NCBI RefSeq assembly: GCF_045679555.1
Contig: NC_092096.1
Span: 13,912,007 to 13,976,006, forward strand
Direction of reading: 5' to 3'
Source of the DNA: Salvelinus alpinus
Taxonomy: Eukaryota; Chordata; Actinopteri; Salmoniformes; Salmonidae
DNA length: 64,000 nt
In this document: positions 12,118 to 22,703 of the stretch, one piece after another
How positions within the stretch are numbered: position 1 is the first letter of the stretch
Layout: the number at the start of each line of letters is the position of its first letter
Program-made: the position numbers and the translations under genes
The notes under the pieces: model-generated
Told to the model about the DNA's origin: nothing
Database searches by the model: none
The model's input: the letters and a program-made list of their open reading frames with translations, nothing else

Positions 12118-15100
12118 GTGACAGTAGGCGTAACCAGGAAAACATTGTGTAAACCAGGACAAACTCTGTGTCGTGGTCAGGAAAACGTCTTGTCCCTGGT
12201 CTAACATGCTAACAATTAGTGTTCTCAGAAAACCACTGAAGCCTTTGTTGAGAGGAGCACTCTTCCTGTTGAAGAGGGCCTCTGCTATTAAAGCCAAGAG
12301 GATAAAGGAGGGGGTGAGATGGTAATTCCCCTGGAGACTGTTTCATTTAAACGCTCTGTTATTAAGGGTTCAGCAAGAGCTCATTGAGTGCCTCGATGAT
12401 GTCTAAGATCATAACTATGTGATTACAATTCATGGATTAATCAAGTGGATTAGAATTAGTCCATTGGGTAGTCGTGTTAAGGCGTCTGCATGCTTCCCAG
12501 CAGAAACAGTTCAGAACAGTTCCTGCATATATTATGATGACATTTGGTGATGTTTTGTTCTGAGGTGAGGGGTTTTGTTATTAGGTGAGGGGTTTGTTAT
12601 TAGGTGAGGGGTTTTGTTCTCAGGTGAGGGGTTTTGTTCTTAGGTGAGGGGTTTGTTCTCAGGTGAGGGGTTTTGTTATTAGGTGAGGGGTTTTGTTCTT
12701 AGGTGAGGGGTTTGTTATTAGGTGAGGGGTTTTGTTCTCAGGTGAGGGCTTTGTTATTAGGTGAGGGGGTTTTGTTCTTAGGTGAGGGGTTTGTTCTTAG
12801 GTGAGGGGTTTTGTTCTTAGGTGAGGGGTTTGTTATTAGGTGAGGGGTTTTGTTATTAGGTGAGGGGTTTGTTCTTAGGTGAGGGGTTTTGTTATTAGGT
12901 GAGGGGTTTTGTTCTCAGGTGAGGGCTTTGTTCTCAGGTGAGGGGTTTTGTTCTTAGGTGAGGGGGTTTTGTTCTTAGGTGAGGGGTTTGTTATTAGGTG
13001 AGGGGTTTGTTCTTAGGTGAGGGGTTTGTTATTAGGTGAGGGGTTTTGTTCTCAGGTGAGGGGGTTTTGTTCTTAGGTGAGGGGTTTTGTTCTCAGGTGA
13101 GGGGTTTGTTATTAGGTGAGGGGTTTGTTCTTAGGTGAGGGGGTTTTGTTCTTAGGTGAGGGGTTTTGTTCTCAGGTGAGGGGTTTGTTATTAGGTGAGG
13201 GGTTTTGTTCTCAGGTGAGGGGTTTGTTATTAGGTGAGGGGTTTTGTTCTTAGGTGAGGGGTTTGTTATTAGGTGAGGGGTTTGTTATTAGGTGAGGGGT
13301 TTTGTTCTCAGGTGAGGGGGTTTTGTTCTTAGGTGAGGGGTTTGTTATTAGGTGAGGGGTTTGTTCTTAGGTGAGGGGGTTTTGTTCTTAGGTGAGGGGT
13401 TTTGTTCTCAGGTGAGGGGTTTGTTATTAGGTGAGGGGTTTTGTTCTTAGGTGAGGGTTTTGTTCTTAGGTGAGGGGTTTGTTCTTAGGTGAGGGGTTTG
13501 TTATTAGGTGAGGGGTTTTGTTCTTAGGTGAGGGTTTTGTTCTTAGGTGAGGGGTTTGTTATTAGGTGAGGGGTTTTGTTCTTAGGTGAGGGTTTTGTTC
13601 TTAGGTGAGGGGTTTTGTTCTTAGGTGAGGGGTTTTGTTCTCAGGTGAGGGGTTTGTTATTAGGTGAGGGGTTTTGTTCTTAGGTGAGGGATTTGTTATT
13701 AGGTGAGGGGTTTGTTATTAGGTGAGGGGTTTTGTTCTCAGGTGAGGGGGTTTTGTTATTAGGTGAGGGGTTTGTTATTAGGTGAGGGGTTTTGTTCTCA
13801 GGTGAGGGGTTTGTTATTAGGTGAGGGGTTTTGTTCTTAGGTGAGGGGTTTGTTATTAGGTGAGGGGTTTGTTATTAGGTGAGGGGTTTTGTTCTCAGGT
13901 GAGGGGGTTTTGTTATTAGGTGAGGGGTTTGTTATTAGGTGAGGGGTTTTGTTCTCAGGTGAGGGGTTTGTTATTAGGTGAGGGGTTTGTTCTTAGGTGA
14001 GGGGGTTTTGTTATTAGGTGAGGGGTTTTGTTCTCAGGTGAGGGGTTTGTTATTAGGTGAGGGGTTTTGTTCTCAGGTGAGGGGTTTGTTATTAGGTGAG
14101 GGGTTTTGTTCTCAGGTGAGGGCTTTGTTATTAGGTGAGGGGTTTTGTTATTAGGTGAGGGGTTTGTTCTTAGGTGAGGGGTTTGTTCTCAGGTGAGGGG
14201 TTTGTTATTAGGTGAGGGGTTTTGTTCTCAGGTGAGGGGTTTGTTATTAGGTGAGGGGTTTTGTTCTCAGGTGAGGGCTTTGTTATTAGGTGAGGGGGTT
14301 TTGTTCTTAGGTGAGGGGTTTGTTATTAGGTGAGGGGTTTTGTTCTCAGGTGAGGGCTTTGTTCTCAGGTGAGGGGTTTTGTTATTAGGTGAGGGGGTTT
14401 TGTTCTCAGGTGAGGGCTTTGTTCTCAGGTGAGGGGTTTTGTTCTCAGGTGAGGGGGTTTTGTTCTTAGGTGAGGGGTTTGTTATTAGGTGAGGGGTTTG
14501 TTCTTAGGTGAGGGGTTTGTTCTTAGGTGAGGGGTTTTGTTCTCAGGTGAGGGGTTTTGTTCTTAGGTGAGGGGTTTGTTCTCAGGTGAGGGGTTTGTTA
14601 TTAGGTGAGGGGTTTTGTTATTAGGTGAGGGGTTTGTTCTTAGGTGAGGGGTTTGTTCTTAGGTGAGGGGTTTTGTTCTCAGGTGAGGGGTTTTGTTCTT
14701 AGGTGAGGGGTTTGTTCTTAGGTGAGGGGTTTGTTCTTAGGTGAGGCGGTTTGTTATTAGGTGAGGGGTTTGTTATTAGGTGAGGGGTTTGTTCTTAGGT
14801 GAGGGGTTTGTTCTTAGGTGAGGCGGTTTGTTATTAGGTGAGTGGTTTGTTATTAGGTGAGGGGTTTGTTCTTAGGTGAGGGGTTTGTTATTAGGTGAGG
14901 GGTTTTGTTCTCAGGTGAGGGGTTTTGTTCTTAGGTGAGGGCTTTGTTATTAGGTGAGGGGTTTTGTTATTAGGTGAGGGGTTTGTTATTAGGTGAGGGG
15001 TTTGTTATTAGGTGAGGGGTTTGTTATTAGGTGAGGGGTTTTGTTCTCAGGTGAGGGGTTTGTTATTAGGTGAGGGGTTTTGTTCTTAGGTGAGGGGTTT

Positions 15101-18100
15101 TGTTCTCAGGTGAGGGGTTTTGTTCTCAGGTGAGGGGTTTGTTCTTAGGTGAGGCGGTTTGTTATTAGGTGAGGGGTTTGTTATTAGGTGAGGGGTTTTG
15201 TTCTCAGGTGAGGGGTTTGTTATTAGGTGAGGGGTTTTGTTCTTAGGTGAGGGCTTTGTTATTAGGTGAGGGGTTTTGTTCTCAGGTGAGGGGTTTTGTT
15301 CTTAGGTGAGGGGTTTGTTCTTAGGTGAGGCGGTTTGTTATTAGGTGAGGGGTTTGTTATTAGGTGAGGGGTTTTGTTCTTAGGTGAGGGGTTTGTTATT
15401 AGGTGAGGGGTTTGTTATTAGGTGAGGGGTTTTGTTCTCAGGTGAGGGGGTTTTGTTCTTAGGTGAGGGGTTTGTTATTAGGTGAGGGGTTTGTTCTTAG
15501 GTGAGGGGGTTTTGTTCTTAGGTGAGGGGTTTTGTTCTCAGGTGAGGGGTTTGTTATTAGGTGAGGGGTTTTGTTCTTAGGTGAGGGTTTTGTTCTTAGG
15601 TGAGGGGTTTGTTCTTAGGTGAGGGGTTTGTTATTAGGTGAGGGGTTTTGTTCTTAGGTGAGGGTTTTGTTCTTAGGTGAGGGGTTTGTTATTAGGTGAG
15701 GGGTTTTGTTCTTAGGTGAGGGTTTTGTTCTTAGGTGAGGGGTTTTGTTCTTAGGTGAGGGGTTTTGTTCTCAGGTGAGGGGTTTGTTATTAGGTGAGGG
15801 GTTTTGTTCTTAGGTGAGGGGTTTGTTATTAGGTGAGGGGTTTGTTATTAGGTGAGGGGTTTTGTTCTCAGGTGAGGGGGTTTTGTTATTAGGTGAGGGG
15901 TTTGTTATTAGGTGAGGGGTTTTGTTCTCAGGTGAGGGGTTTGTTATTAGGTGAGGGGTTTTGTTCTTAGGTGAGGGGTTTGTTATTAGGTGAGGGGTTT
16001 GTTATTAGGTGAGGGGTTTTGTTCTCAGGTGAGGGGGTTTTGTTATTAGGTGAGGGGTTTGTTATTAGGTGAGGGGTTTTGTTCTCAGGTGAGGGGTTTG
16101 TTATTAGGTGAGGGGTTTGTTCTTAGGTGAGGGGGTTTTGTTATTAGGTGAGGGGTTTTGTTCTCAGGTGAGGGGTTTGTTATTAGGTGAGGGGTTTTGT
16201 TCTCAGGTGAGGGGTTTGTTATTAGGTGAGGGGTTTTGTTCTCAGGTGAGGGCTTTGTTATTAGGTGAGGGGTTTTGTTATTAGGTGAGGGGTTTGTTCT
16301 TAGGTGAGGGGTTTGTTCTCAGGTGAGGGGTTTGTTATTAGGTGAGGGGTTTTGTTCTCAGGTGAGGGGTTTGTTATTAGGTGAGGGGTTTTGTTCTCAG
16401 GTGAGGGCTTTGTTATTAGGTGAGGGGGTTTTGTTCTTAGGTGAGGGGTTTGTTATTAGGTGAGGGGTTTTGTTCTCAGGTGAGGGCTTTGTTCTCAGGT
16501 GAGGGGTTTTGTTATTAGGTGAGGGGGTTTTGTTCTCAGGTGAGGGCTTTGTTCTCAGGTGAGGGGTTTTGTTCTCAGGTGAGGGGGTTTTGTTCTTAGG
16601 TGAGGGGTTTGTTATTAGGTGAGGGGTTTGTTCTTAGGTGAGGGGTTTGTTCTTAGGTGAGGGGTTTTGTTCTCAGGTGAGGGGTTTTGTTCTTAGGTGA
16701 GGGGTTTGTTCTCAGGTGAGGGGTTTGTTATTAGGTGAGGGGTTTTATTATTAGGTGAGGGGTTTGTTCTTAGGTGAGGGGTTTGTTCTTAGGTGAGGGG
16801 TTTTGTTCTCAGGTGAGGGGTTTTGTTCTTAGGTGAGGGGTTTGTTCTTAGGTGAGGGGTTTGTTCTTAGGTGAGGCGGTTTGTTATTAGGTGAGGGGTT
16901 TGTTATTAGGTGAGGGGTTTGTTCTTAGGTGAGGGGTTTGTTCTTAGGTGAGGCGGTTTGTTATTAGGTGAGGGGTTTGTTATTAGGTGAGGGGTTTGTT
17001 CTTAGGTGAGGGGTTTGTTATTAGGTGAGGGGTTTTGTTCTCAGGTGAGGGGTTTTGTTCTTAGGTGAGGGCTTTGTTATTAGGTGAGGGGTTTTGTTAT
17101 TAGGTGAGGGGTTTGTTATTAGGTGAGGGGTTTGTTATTAGGTGAGGGGTTTGTTATTAGGTGAGGGGTTTTGTTCTCAGGTGAGGGGTTTGTTATTAGG
17201 TGAGGGGTTTTGTTCTTAGGTGAGGGGTTTTGTTCTCAGGTGAGGGGTTTTGTTCTCAGGTGAGGGGTTTGTTCTTAGGTGAGGCGGTTTGTTATTAGGT
17301 GAGGGGTTTGTTATTAGGTGAGGGGTTTTGTTCTCAGGTGAGGGGTTTGTTATTAGGTGAGGGGTTTTGTTCTTAGGTGAGGGCTTTGTTATTAGGTGAG
17401 GGGTTTTGTTCTCAGGTGAGGGGTTTTGTTCTTAGGTGAGGGGTTTGTTCTTAGGTGAGGCGGTTTGTTATTAGGTGAGGGGTTTGTTATTAGGTGAGGG
17501 GTTTGTTCTCAGGTGAGGGCTTTGTTATTAGGTGAGGGGGTTTTGTTCTTAGGTGAGGGGTTTGTTATTAGGTGAGGGGTTTTGTTCTCAGGTGAGGGCT
17601 TTGTTCTCAGGTGAGGGGTTTTGTTATTAGGTGAGGGGGTTTTGTTCTCAGGTGAGGGCTTTGTTCTCAGGTGAGGGGTTTTGTTCTCAGGTGAGGGGGT
17701 TTTGTTCTTAGGTGAGGGGTTTGTTATTAGGTGAGGGGTTTGTTCTTAGGTGAGGGGTTTGTTCTTAGGTGAGGGGTTTTGTTCTCAGGTGAGGGGTTTT
17801 GTTCTTAGGTGAGGGGTTTGTTCTCAGGTGAGGGGTTTGTTATTAGGTGAGGGGTTTTGTTATTAGGTGAGGGGTTTGTTCTTAGGTGAGGGGTTTGTTC
17901 TTAGGTGAGGGGTTTTGTTCTCAGGTGAGGGGTTTTGTTCTTAGGTGAGGGGTTTGTTCTTAGGTGAGGGGTTTGTTCTTAGGTGAGGCGGTTTGTTATT
18001 AGGTGAGGGGTTTGTTATTAGGTGAGGGGTTTGTTCTTAGGTGAGGGGTTTGTTCTTAGGTGAGGCGGTTTGTTATTAGGTGAGGGGTTTGTTATTAGGT

Positions 18101-19514
18101 GAGGGGTTTGTTCTTAGGTGAGGGGTTTGTTATTAGGTGAGGGGTTTTGTTCTCAGGTGAGGGGTTTTGTTCTTAGGTGAGGGCTTTGTTATTAGGTGAG
18201 GGGTTTTGTTATTAGGTGAGGGGTTTGTTATTAGGTGAGGGGTTTGTTATTAGGTGAGGGGTTTGTTATTAGGTGAGGGGTTTTGTTCTCAGGTGAGGGG
18301 TTTGTTATTAGGTGAGGGGTTTTGTTCTTAGGTGAGGGGTTTTGTTCTCAGGTGAGGGGTTTTGTTCTTAGGTGAGGGGTTTGTTCTTAGGTGAGGCGGT
18401 TTGTTATTAGGTGAGGGGTTTGTTATTAGGTGAGGGGTTTTGTTCTCAGGTGAGGGGTTTGTTATTAGGTGAGGGGTTTTGTTCTTAGGTGAGGGCTTTG
18501 TTATTAGGTGAGGGGTTTTGTTCTCAGGTGAGGGGTTTTGTTCTTAGGTGAGGGGATTGTTCTTAGGTGAGGCGGTTTGTTATTAGGTGAGGGGTTTGTT
18601 ATTAGGTGAGGGGTTTGTTCTTAGGTGAGGGGTTTGTTATTAGGTGAGGCGGTTTGTTCTTAGGTGAGGGGTTTGTTCTTAGGTGAGGGGTTTTGTTCTC
18701 AGGTGAGGGCTTTGTTATTAGGTGAGGCGGTTTGTTCTTAGGTGAGGGGTTTGTTATTAGGTGAGGGGTTTGTTCTTAGGTGAGGGGTTTGTTATTAGGT
18801 GAGGCGGTTTGTTCTTAGGTGAGGGGTTTGTTATTAGGTGAGGGGTTTTGTTCTCAGGTGAGGGCTTTGTTATTAGGTGAGGCGGTTTGTTCTTAGGTGA
18901 GGGGTTTGTTCTTAGGTGAGGGGTTTGTTATTAGGTGAGGCGGTTTGTTCTTAGGTGAGGGGTTTGTTATTAGGTGAGGATTTTGTTCTTAGGTGAGGGG
19001 TTTGTTCTTAGGTGAGGCGGTTTGTTCTTAGGTGAGGGGTTTGTTCTTAGGTGAGGCGGTTTGTTCTTAGGTGATGTTTTGTTCTTAGGTGATGTTTTGT
19101 TCTTAGGTGAGGATTTTGTTCTTAGGTGAGGGGTTTGTTCTTCATTTCTTATTTTCATTAAGAAATACTGCACCGAACATCTTACTTAGATGTAAAATTA
19201 CACAACTAATGTCAAAATGAATGAAAGATTTCTTGAGTTTGAGCTTCGATTCTTTTAGACTATTTACAGCGTCTCAAAATGGACAAACAGGTACGGTACC
19301 ACTCAAGGAAATTCAGAGACCTTTTAACCACAGGTCTTTTCAGGGAGTATGCGAGCACGTCCGTTGGGAAAGGCGCCGGCCCGAACTGAAGCATGCTGAC
19401 GCCTGAAGGGCTCTTACTTCCTGCCTTTTGAGAGCTGCTAATATAAATGAACAAAATGAAATACTCCAGACTGTGCCTTTAACTGGTCTTTCTTCTTCTT
19501 CTTCTCTGTCCCAG
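12118..19514 (+). other. Intron 2, about 7.4 kb, mostly one array
   Basis: The donor is gtgaca and the acceptor ttctctgtcccag. The first 430 bp are ordinary AT-rich intron, then a G-rich array fills 12545-19140. The last 370 bp (19145-19514) are unique, with a pyrimidine tract before exon 3. Confidence 0.85.
12545..19140 (+). repeat. 19-20 bp G-rich minisatellite, roughly 330 copies, with 5' splice-site-like motif
   Basis: The unit is gtgaggggttttgttctcag (20 bp) with variants gtgaggggtttgttattag, ...ttcttag, ...gaggcgg and gagggct. Every unit joins as (C/T)AG/GTGAGG, close to the U1 consensus CAG/GTRAGT. The array grew in blocks: about 13250-15370 is repeated at about 15380-17490 (offset 2,130 bp) with only about three differences seen, and a further partial block has offset 1,112 bp (16411 to 17523). 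Runs of four or five G on the transcribed sense strand could act as splicing elements or fold into quadruplexes. Confidence 0.97.
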
Positions 19515-19787
19515 TCCCAGGTAAAGTGTCCCAGCTCTCTATGGTGGCGCTGGATGACTCCAACTCTGTGAAGGTGATGTGGGCTCCCCCTGGTGGAGAC
19601 TGGGATAAGTACAGGGTGCTGCTGTTAAATGGGACCCAGACTCTGGATAACAGGACCGTGGAGAAAGGGGTGGTGGAGTACACCTTCTCTGGCCTGGGAC
19701 TGGTCCCTGGGAGGACCTACAGGGCTGGGGTCATGGTGGAAAGCACCGGGGAGCAAGGCACTGTGGAGTACTGCCACAGAGGAATAG
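19515..19787 (+). CDS. ptprb: ptprb FN3 exon 3 of window
   Basis: FN3 domain of 91 codons, phase 1-1, after tctctgtcccag and ending atag/gtaggc. It starts V-P-G-K-V-S-Q-L. It shows the strand-B Trp in KVMWAPPGGDWDKY and the strand-F signature LVPGRTYRAGVMVESTG. Sequons at NGT and NRT. The end is unusual: where sister domains close with G-R-T, this one reads VEYCHRGI and contains an unpaired Cys. The donor gtaggc is also weaker than most. Either this domain has drifted or the true exon end differs slightly; the length and phase favour the boundary given. Confidence 0.88.
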
Positions 19788-20045
19788 GTAGGCTACACAC
19801 CAACAGCACAGAGTAGGAGAAAGATACTGGCGTCAGTAAGAATGACAAGAGAACTCATGACATCATCATGACTCTTCATCTCATTGATCTCTCCATTTCT
19901 GCAAACCTTCTGTCTCCCCTTCTCTCTTTCCCTTAATCCACCCCGCCCCCTGTCTCGCTCTCTCTCTCTCTCTTTCCCTTACTCTAACCCACCCTCACTC
20001 TCTCTCATGCTCTCTGTCTCTCTCTCTCTCCCTTACTCTAACCCG

Positions 20046-20110
<65 letters not shown>

Positions 20111-20129
20111 CTCCCTGTCTCTCTCCCAG
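19788..20129 (+). other. Short intron 3 with (CT)n tract
   Basis: A 342-bp intron, gtaggc to ctctcccag. The 3' half (about 19920-20120) is almost all CT dinucleotide, a low-complexity pyrimidine tract. Confidence 0.88.
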
Positions 20130-20393
20130 CTCCTAAGCCCGTCTCAGAGCTCCATATCCGCCACGCTGACGAGACCTCCCTCAGCGCCCTGTGGAGTCAC
20201 GCCCCCAACTCAGCCAGGGACGGCTACGCCGTGGAGCTCCGCCATGGCAACGCCACGGTTGCCACGAGAGACCTGACCCGTGACATGAGGGAGTGCACCT
20301 TCAACGTGCTCATCCCCGGACGCGTGTTCACCATCACCGTGACAACCAAGAGCGGGGAGCTCAACAGCTCTGTCTCGGTGCTAGGGAGGACAG
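20130..20393 (+). CDS. ptprb: ptprb FN3 exon 4 of window
   Basis: FN3 domain of 88 codons, phase 1-1, after ctctcccag and ending acag/gtgaga. It starts A-P-K-P-V-S-E-L. It has the strand-B Trp (SALWSHAPNSARDGY) and the strand-F signature LIPGRVFTITVTTKSGEL, in which Phe replaces the usual Tyr. Sequons at NAT and NSS. Clear member of the tandem FN3 series. Confidence 0.92.
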
Positions 20394-20403
20394 GTGAGAG
20401 GGT

Positions 20404-21040
20404 TGCTATAGCACCTGTATGGACATGTATTCACAACACACTAAAACAGAGGGATTGTCCCTTTGTAGCTGAGGTCATCTCTATGGTAACACTGTATTTA
20501 TCCAATCAGAGGGACTCAATGATACTGTCCCTTTGTAGCTGAGGTCATCTCTATGGTAACACTGTATTTATCCAATCAGAGGGACTCAATGATACTGTCC
20601 CTTTGTAGCTGAGGTCATCTCTATGGTAACACTGTATTTATCCAATCAGAGGGACTCAATGATACTGTCCCTTTGTAGCTGAGGTCATCTCTATGGTAAC
20701 ACTGTATTTATCCAATCAGAGGGACTCAATGATACTGTCCCTTTGTAGCTGAGGTCATCTCTATGGTAACACTGTATTTATCCAATCAGAGGGACTCAAT
20801 GATACTGTCCCTTTTGTAGCTGAGGTCATCTCTATGGTAACACTGTATTTATCCAATCAGAGGGACTGTCCCTTTGTAGCTGAGGTCATCTCTATGGTAA
20901 CGCTGTATTTATCCAATCAGAGGGACTGTCCCTTTGTAGCTGAGGTCATCTCTATGGTAACGCTGTATTTATCCAATCAGAGGGACTGTCCCTTTGTAGC
21001 TGAGGTCATCTCTATGGTAACACTGTATTTATCCAATCAG
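20404..21040. repeat. 60/70-bp minisatellite, about 10 copies
   Basis: It begins close to the exon 4 donor. Units are 70 bp in the first half and 60 bp later, where caatgatact is missing. Each contains gtccctttgtagctgaggtc and ggtaacactgtatttatcc. Open frames across it are repeat artefacts. Confidence 0.94.
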
Positions 21041-21215
21041 ACTTTGAGGCAGCATGTACAGAGATGTTTTTACTTTGTCTCAGTTTATTTTCTTCACAAA
21101 ATGGAGTCTTCAGATGAAGCCTAACACACAAAGGGTAATGATGAGCCTGCTGAGATCAAATAAAAGCTTTATTTACAAATGGAGACTGACAGTAACTGAG
21201 CCTGTGTGTCTGCAG

Positions 21216-21482
21216 TACCTATGGAGGTGAGGCGTGTCCACCTGAGCAACCAGGGCCACGTGGACAGCTTACAGGCCAGCTGGGAGCTCCCCCCTGGAGA
21301 CCTGGACTACTGCAGCCTGGAGGTCCTCCACAACAACCAGGCAGTGCAGAACCACACCGTCCCAGCCAACACCACCTCTCTGCAGCTCAGAGACCTCCGG
21401 CCTGGTGCCTCCTACAGGCTGCTGGTCAGTACTGTCAGTGGTGGGATGGTGTCGAAGCAGGCCGTGGCTGAGGGACGCACTG
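21216..21482 (+). CDS. ptprb: ptprb FN3 exon 5 of window
   Basis: FN3 domain of 89 codons, phase 1-1, after tgtctgcag and ending actg/gtaagt. It starts V-P-M-E-V-R-R-V. It has the strand-B Trp (QASWELPPGDLDY) and strand-F signature LRPGASYRLLVSTVSGG, where A-S replaces the common G-R. Sequons NHT and NTT. It closes VAEGRT, the standard end of this domain type. Confidence 0.93.
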
Positions 21483-22439
21483 GTAAGTTAAATATTAGGG
21501 ACAGTCCATCTTTATGCTTTTACTCAAATGTATCGTCCACTTCAACCTCAACTGACCGACACGTGAGCCAGGCGTTTGTTTTGGGGGGTTGTTGTGTATG
21601 TTCTTCCTGGTAGTCTTGTCCGTTACGGCTGTTTATGTGTGTATGTAATGTAGTGAAGACCAGACGTGCTTTATTCTATGCTTAGAGATGTGTTGTTTAA
21701 GGGTAGGTGTCTGACAATCGGAAGTAAATCACTCATTGTTATAGTGATTGTTAATAACCAACATTAATTATAAGATACAATCTCAGAGAGAGAAACATAA
21801 TATTGTTTTCCAAAACAAAAGAGAATGTCTGGAATGTTCAGGAAGCTTTGTGTCAACTACAACAACAAAAACCTCTCCAAGGTCCCGTTCAAAGACTTCC
21901 TTGTCCGTTCTCAATTGTCTTCCCCAGGAAAGTTCTGGCTATTTTTGGGTCCCACCACTTCCTCCTTTTAATTAACTTCAGAGTCCGGGGGTCAAAGGGT
22001 TGATGAAAACAAACACCACTTTCAGATAACATTCAGACAACTTTCGGCTGACTTTCAACTAACGGGATAGTAACAAAGGACACTTGAACTAAACCTTTCC
22101 CGTCACACTGGGTATCTGAATGTCACGTTAAAGGCCACATTTAATCAAGTCAGTCTATTCAATTTAAATCATCAGTGGTGTGTTGAGGAGTAATTCATGT
22201 CAAACAACATGAACGCCAGACTCTTTAGCTCAGCAGTCAACACAGTTTTGAGGTCGAAAGGATTTTAACCCAATCGACCTCACAACCGGTTTGTCCTTCT
22301 GTCCCCTTCTGAGTGACAGCTGTGGTCGGAGAGGTTACGGTCAGTAACAATGGTCGTCCAGACTTCTATCTCTAACATGTGTCTCTGTGTCCTCTCTGTC
22401 GATGACCGGTCTCTGACCCCCCTCTCCTTCTCTCCTCAG
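21483..22439 (+). other. Intron 5, unique sequence plus an exon-like fragment
   Basis: A 957-bp intron, gtaagt to ttctcctcag. Mostly unique AT-rich sequence. Near its end lies a 50-bp partial copy of the next exon's 5' part (22317-22366). Confidence 0.85.
22317..22366 (+). pseudogene. Partial duplicate of ptprb exon 6 start
   Basis: It matches 22443-22492 of the real exon over 50 bp with four substitutions and no gaps, 126 bp upstream. It is preceded by gagtgacag, a weak acceptor, and diverges after gacttc. It cannot code a domain. Confidence 0.88.
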
Positions 22440-22703
22440 TACCAGCTGCGGTCGGAGAAGTTACGATCAGTAACAACGGTCGTCCAGACTTCCTGGGGGT
22501 GTCGTGGCAGCCAGCGTTCGGAGATGTGGACAGTTACCTGGTCCTACTGAAGGACCGCGACAGGACCGTACACAACCTGGTGGTTTCTAAGGCAAGCCCA
22601 GAGTGTGTGTTTAACTCCCTCAAGTCAGGGAGGCTGTACACCGTCTCCATAGCAACCCGCAGCGGCAGCTTCCAGAACAACACGGTGGTGACGGCTCGCA
22701 CAC
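22440..22703 (+). CDS. ptprb: ptprb FN3 exon 6 of window
   Basis: FN3 domain of 88 codons, phase 1-1, after ttctcctcag and ending cacac/gtaggt. It starts V-P-A-A-V-G-E-V. It shows GVSWQPAFGDVDSY and the strand-F signature LKSGRLYTVSIATRSGSF. From memory of human PTPRB it best fits the domain two before the LFND-type domain (exon 8 here). Sequon NNT. The frame stays open beyond the donor through nearly 3 kb of intronic repeat, so intron retention would not meet an early stop; the donor and family length show the exon ends here. Confidence 0.92.
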
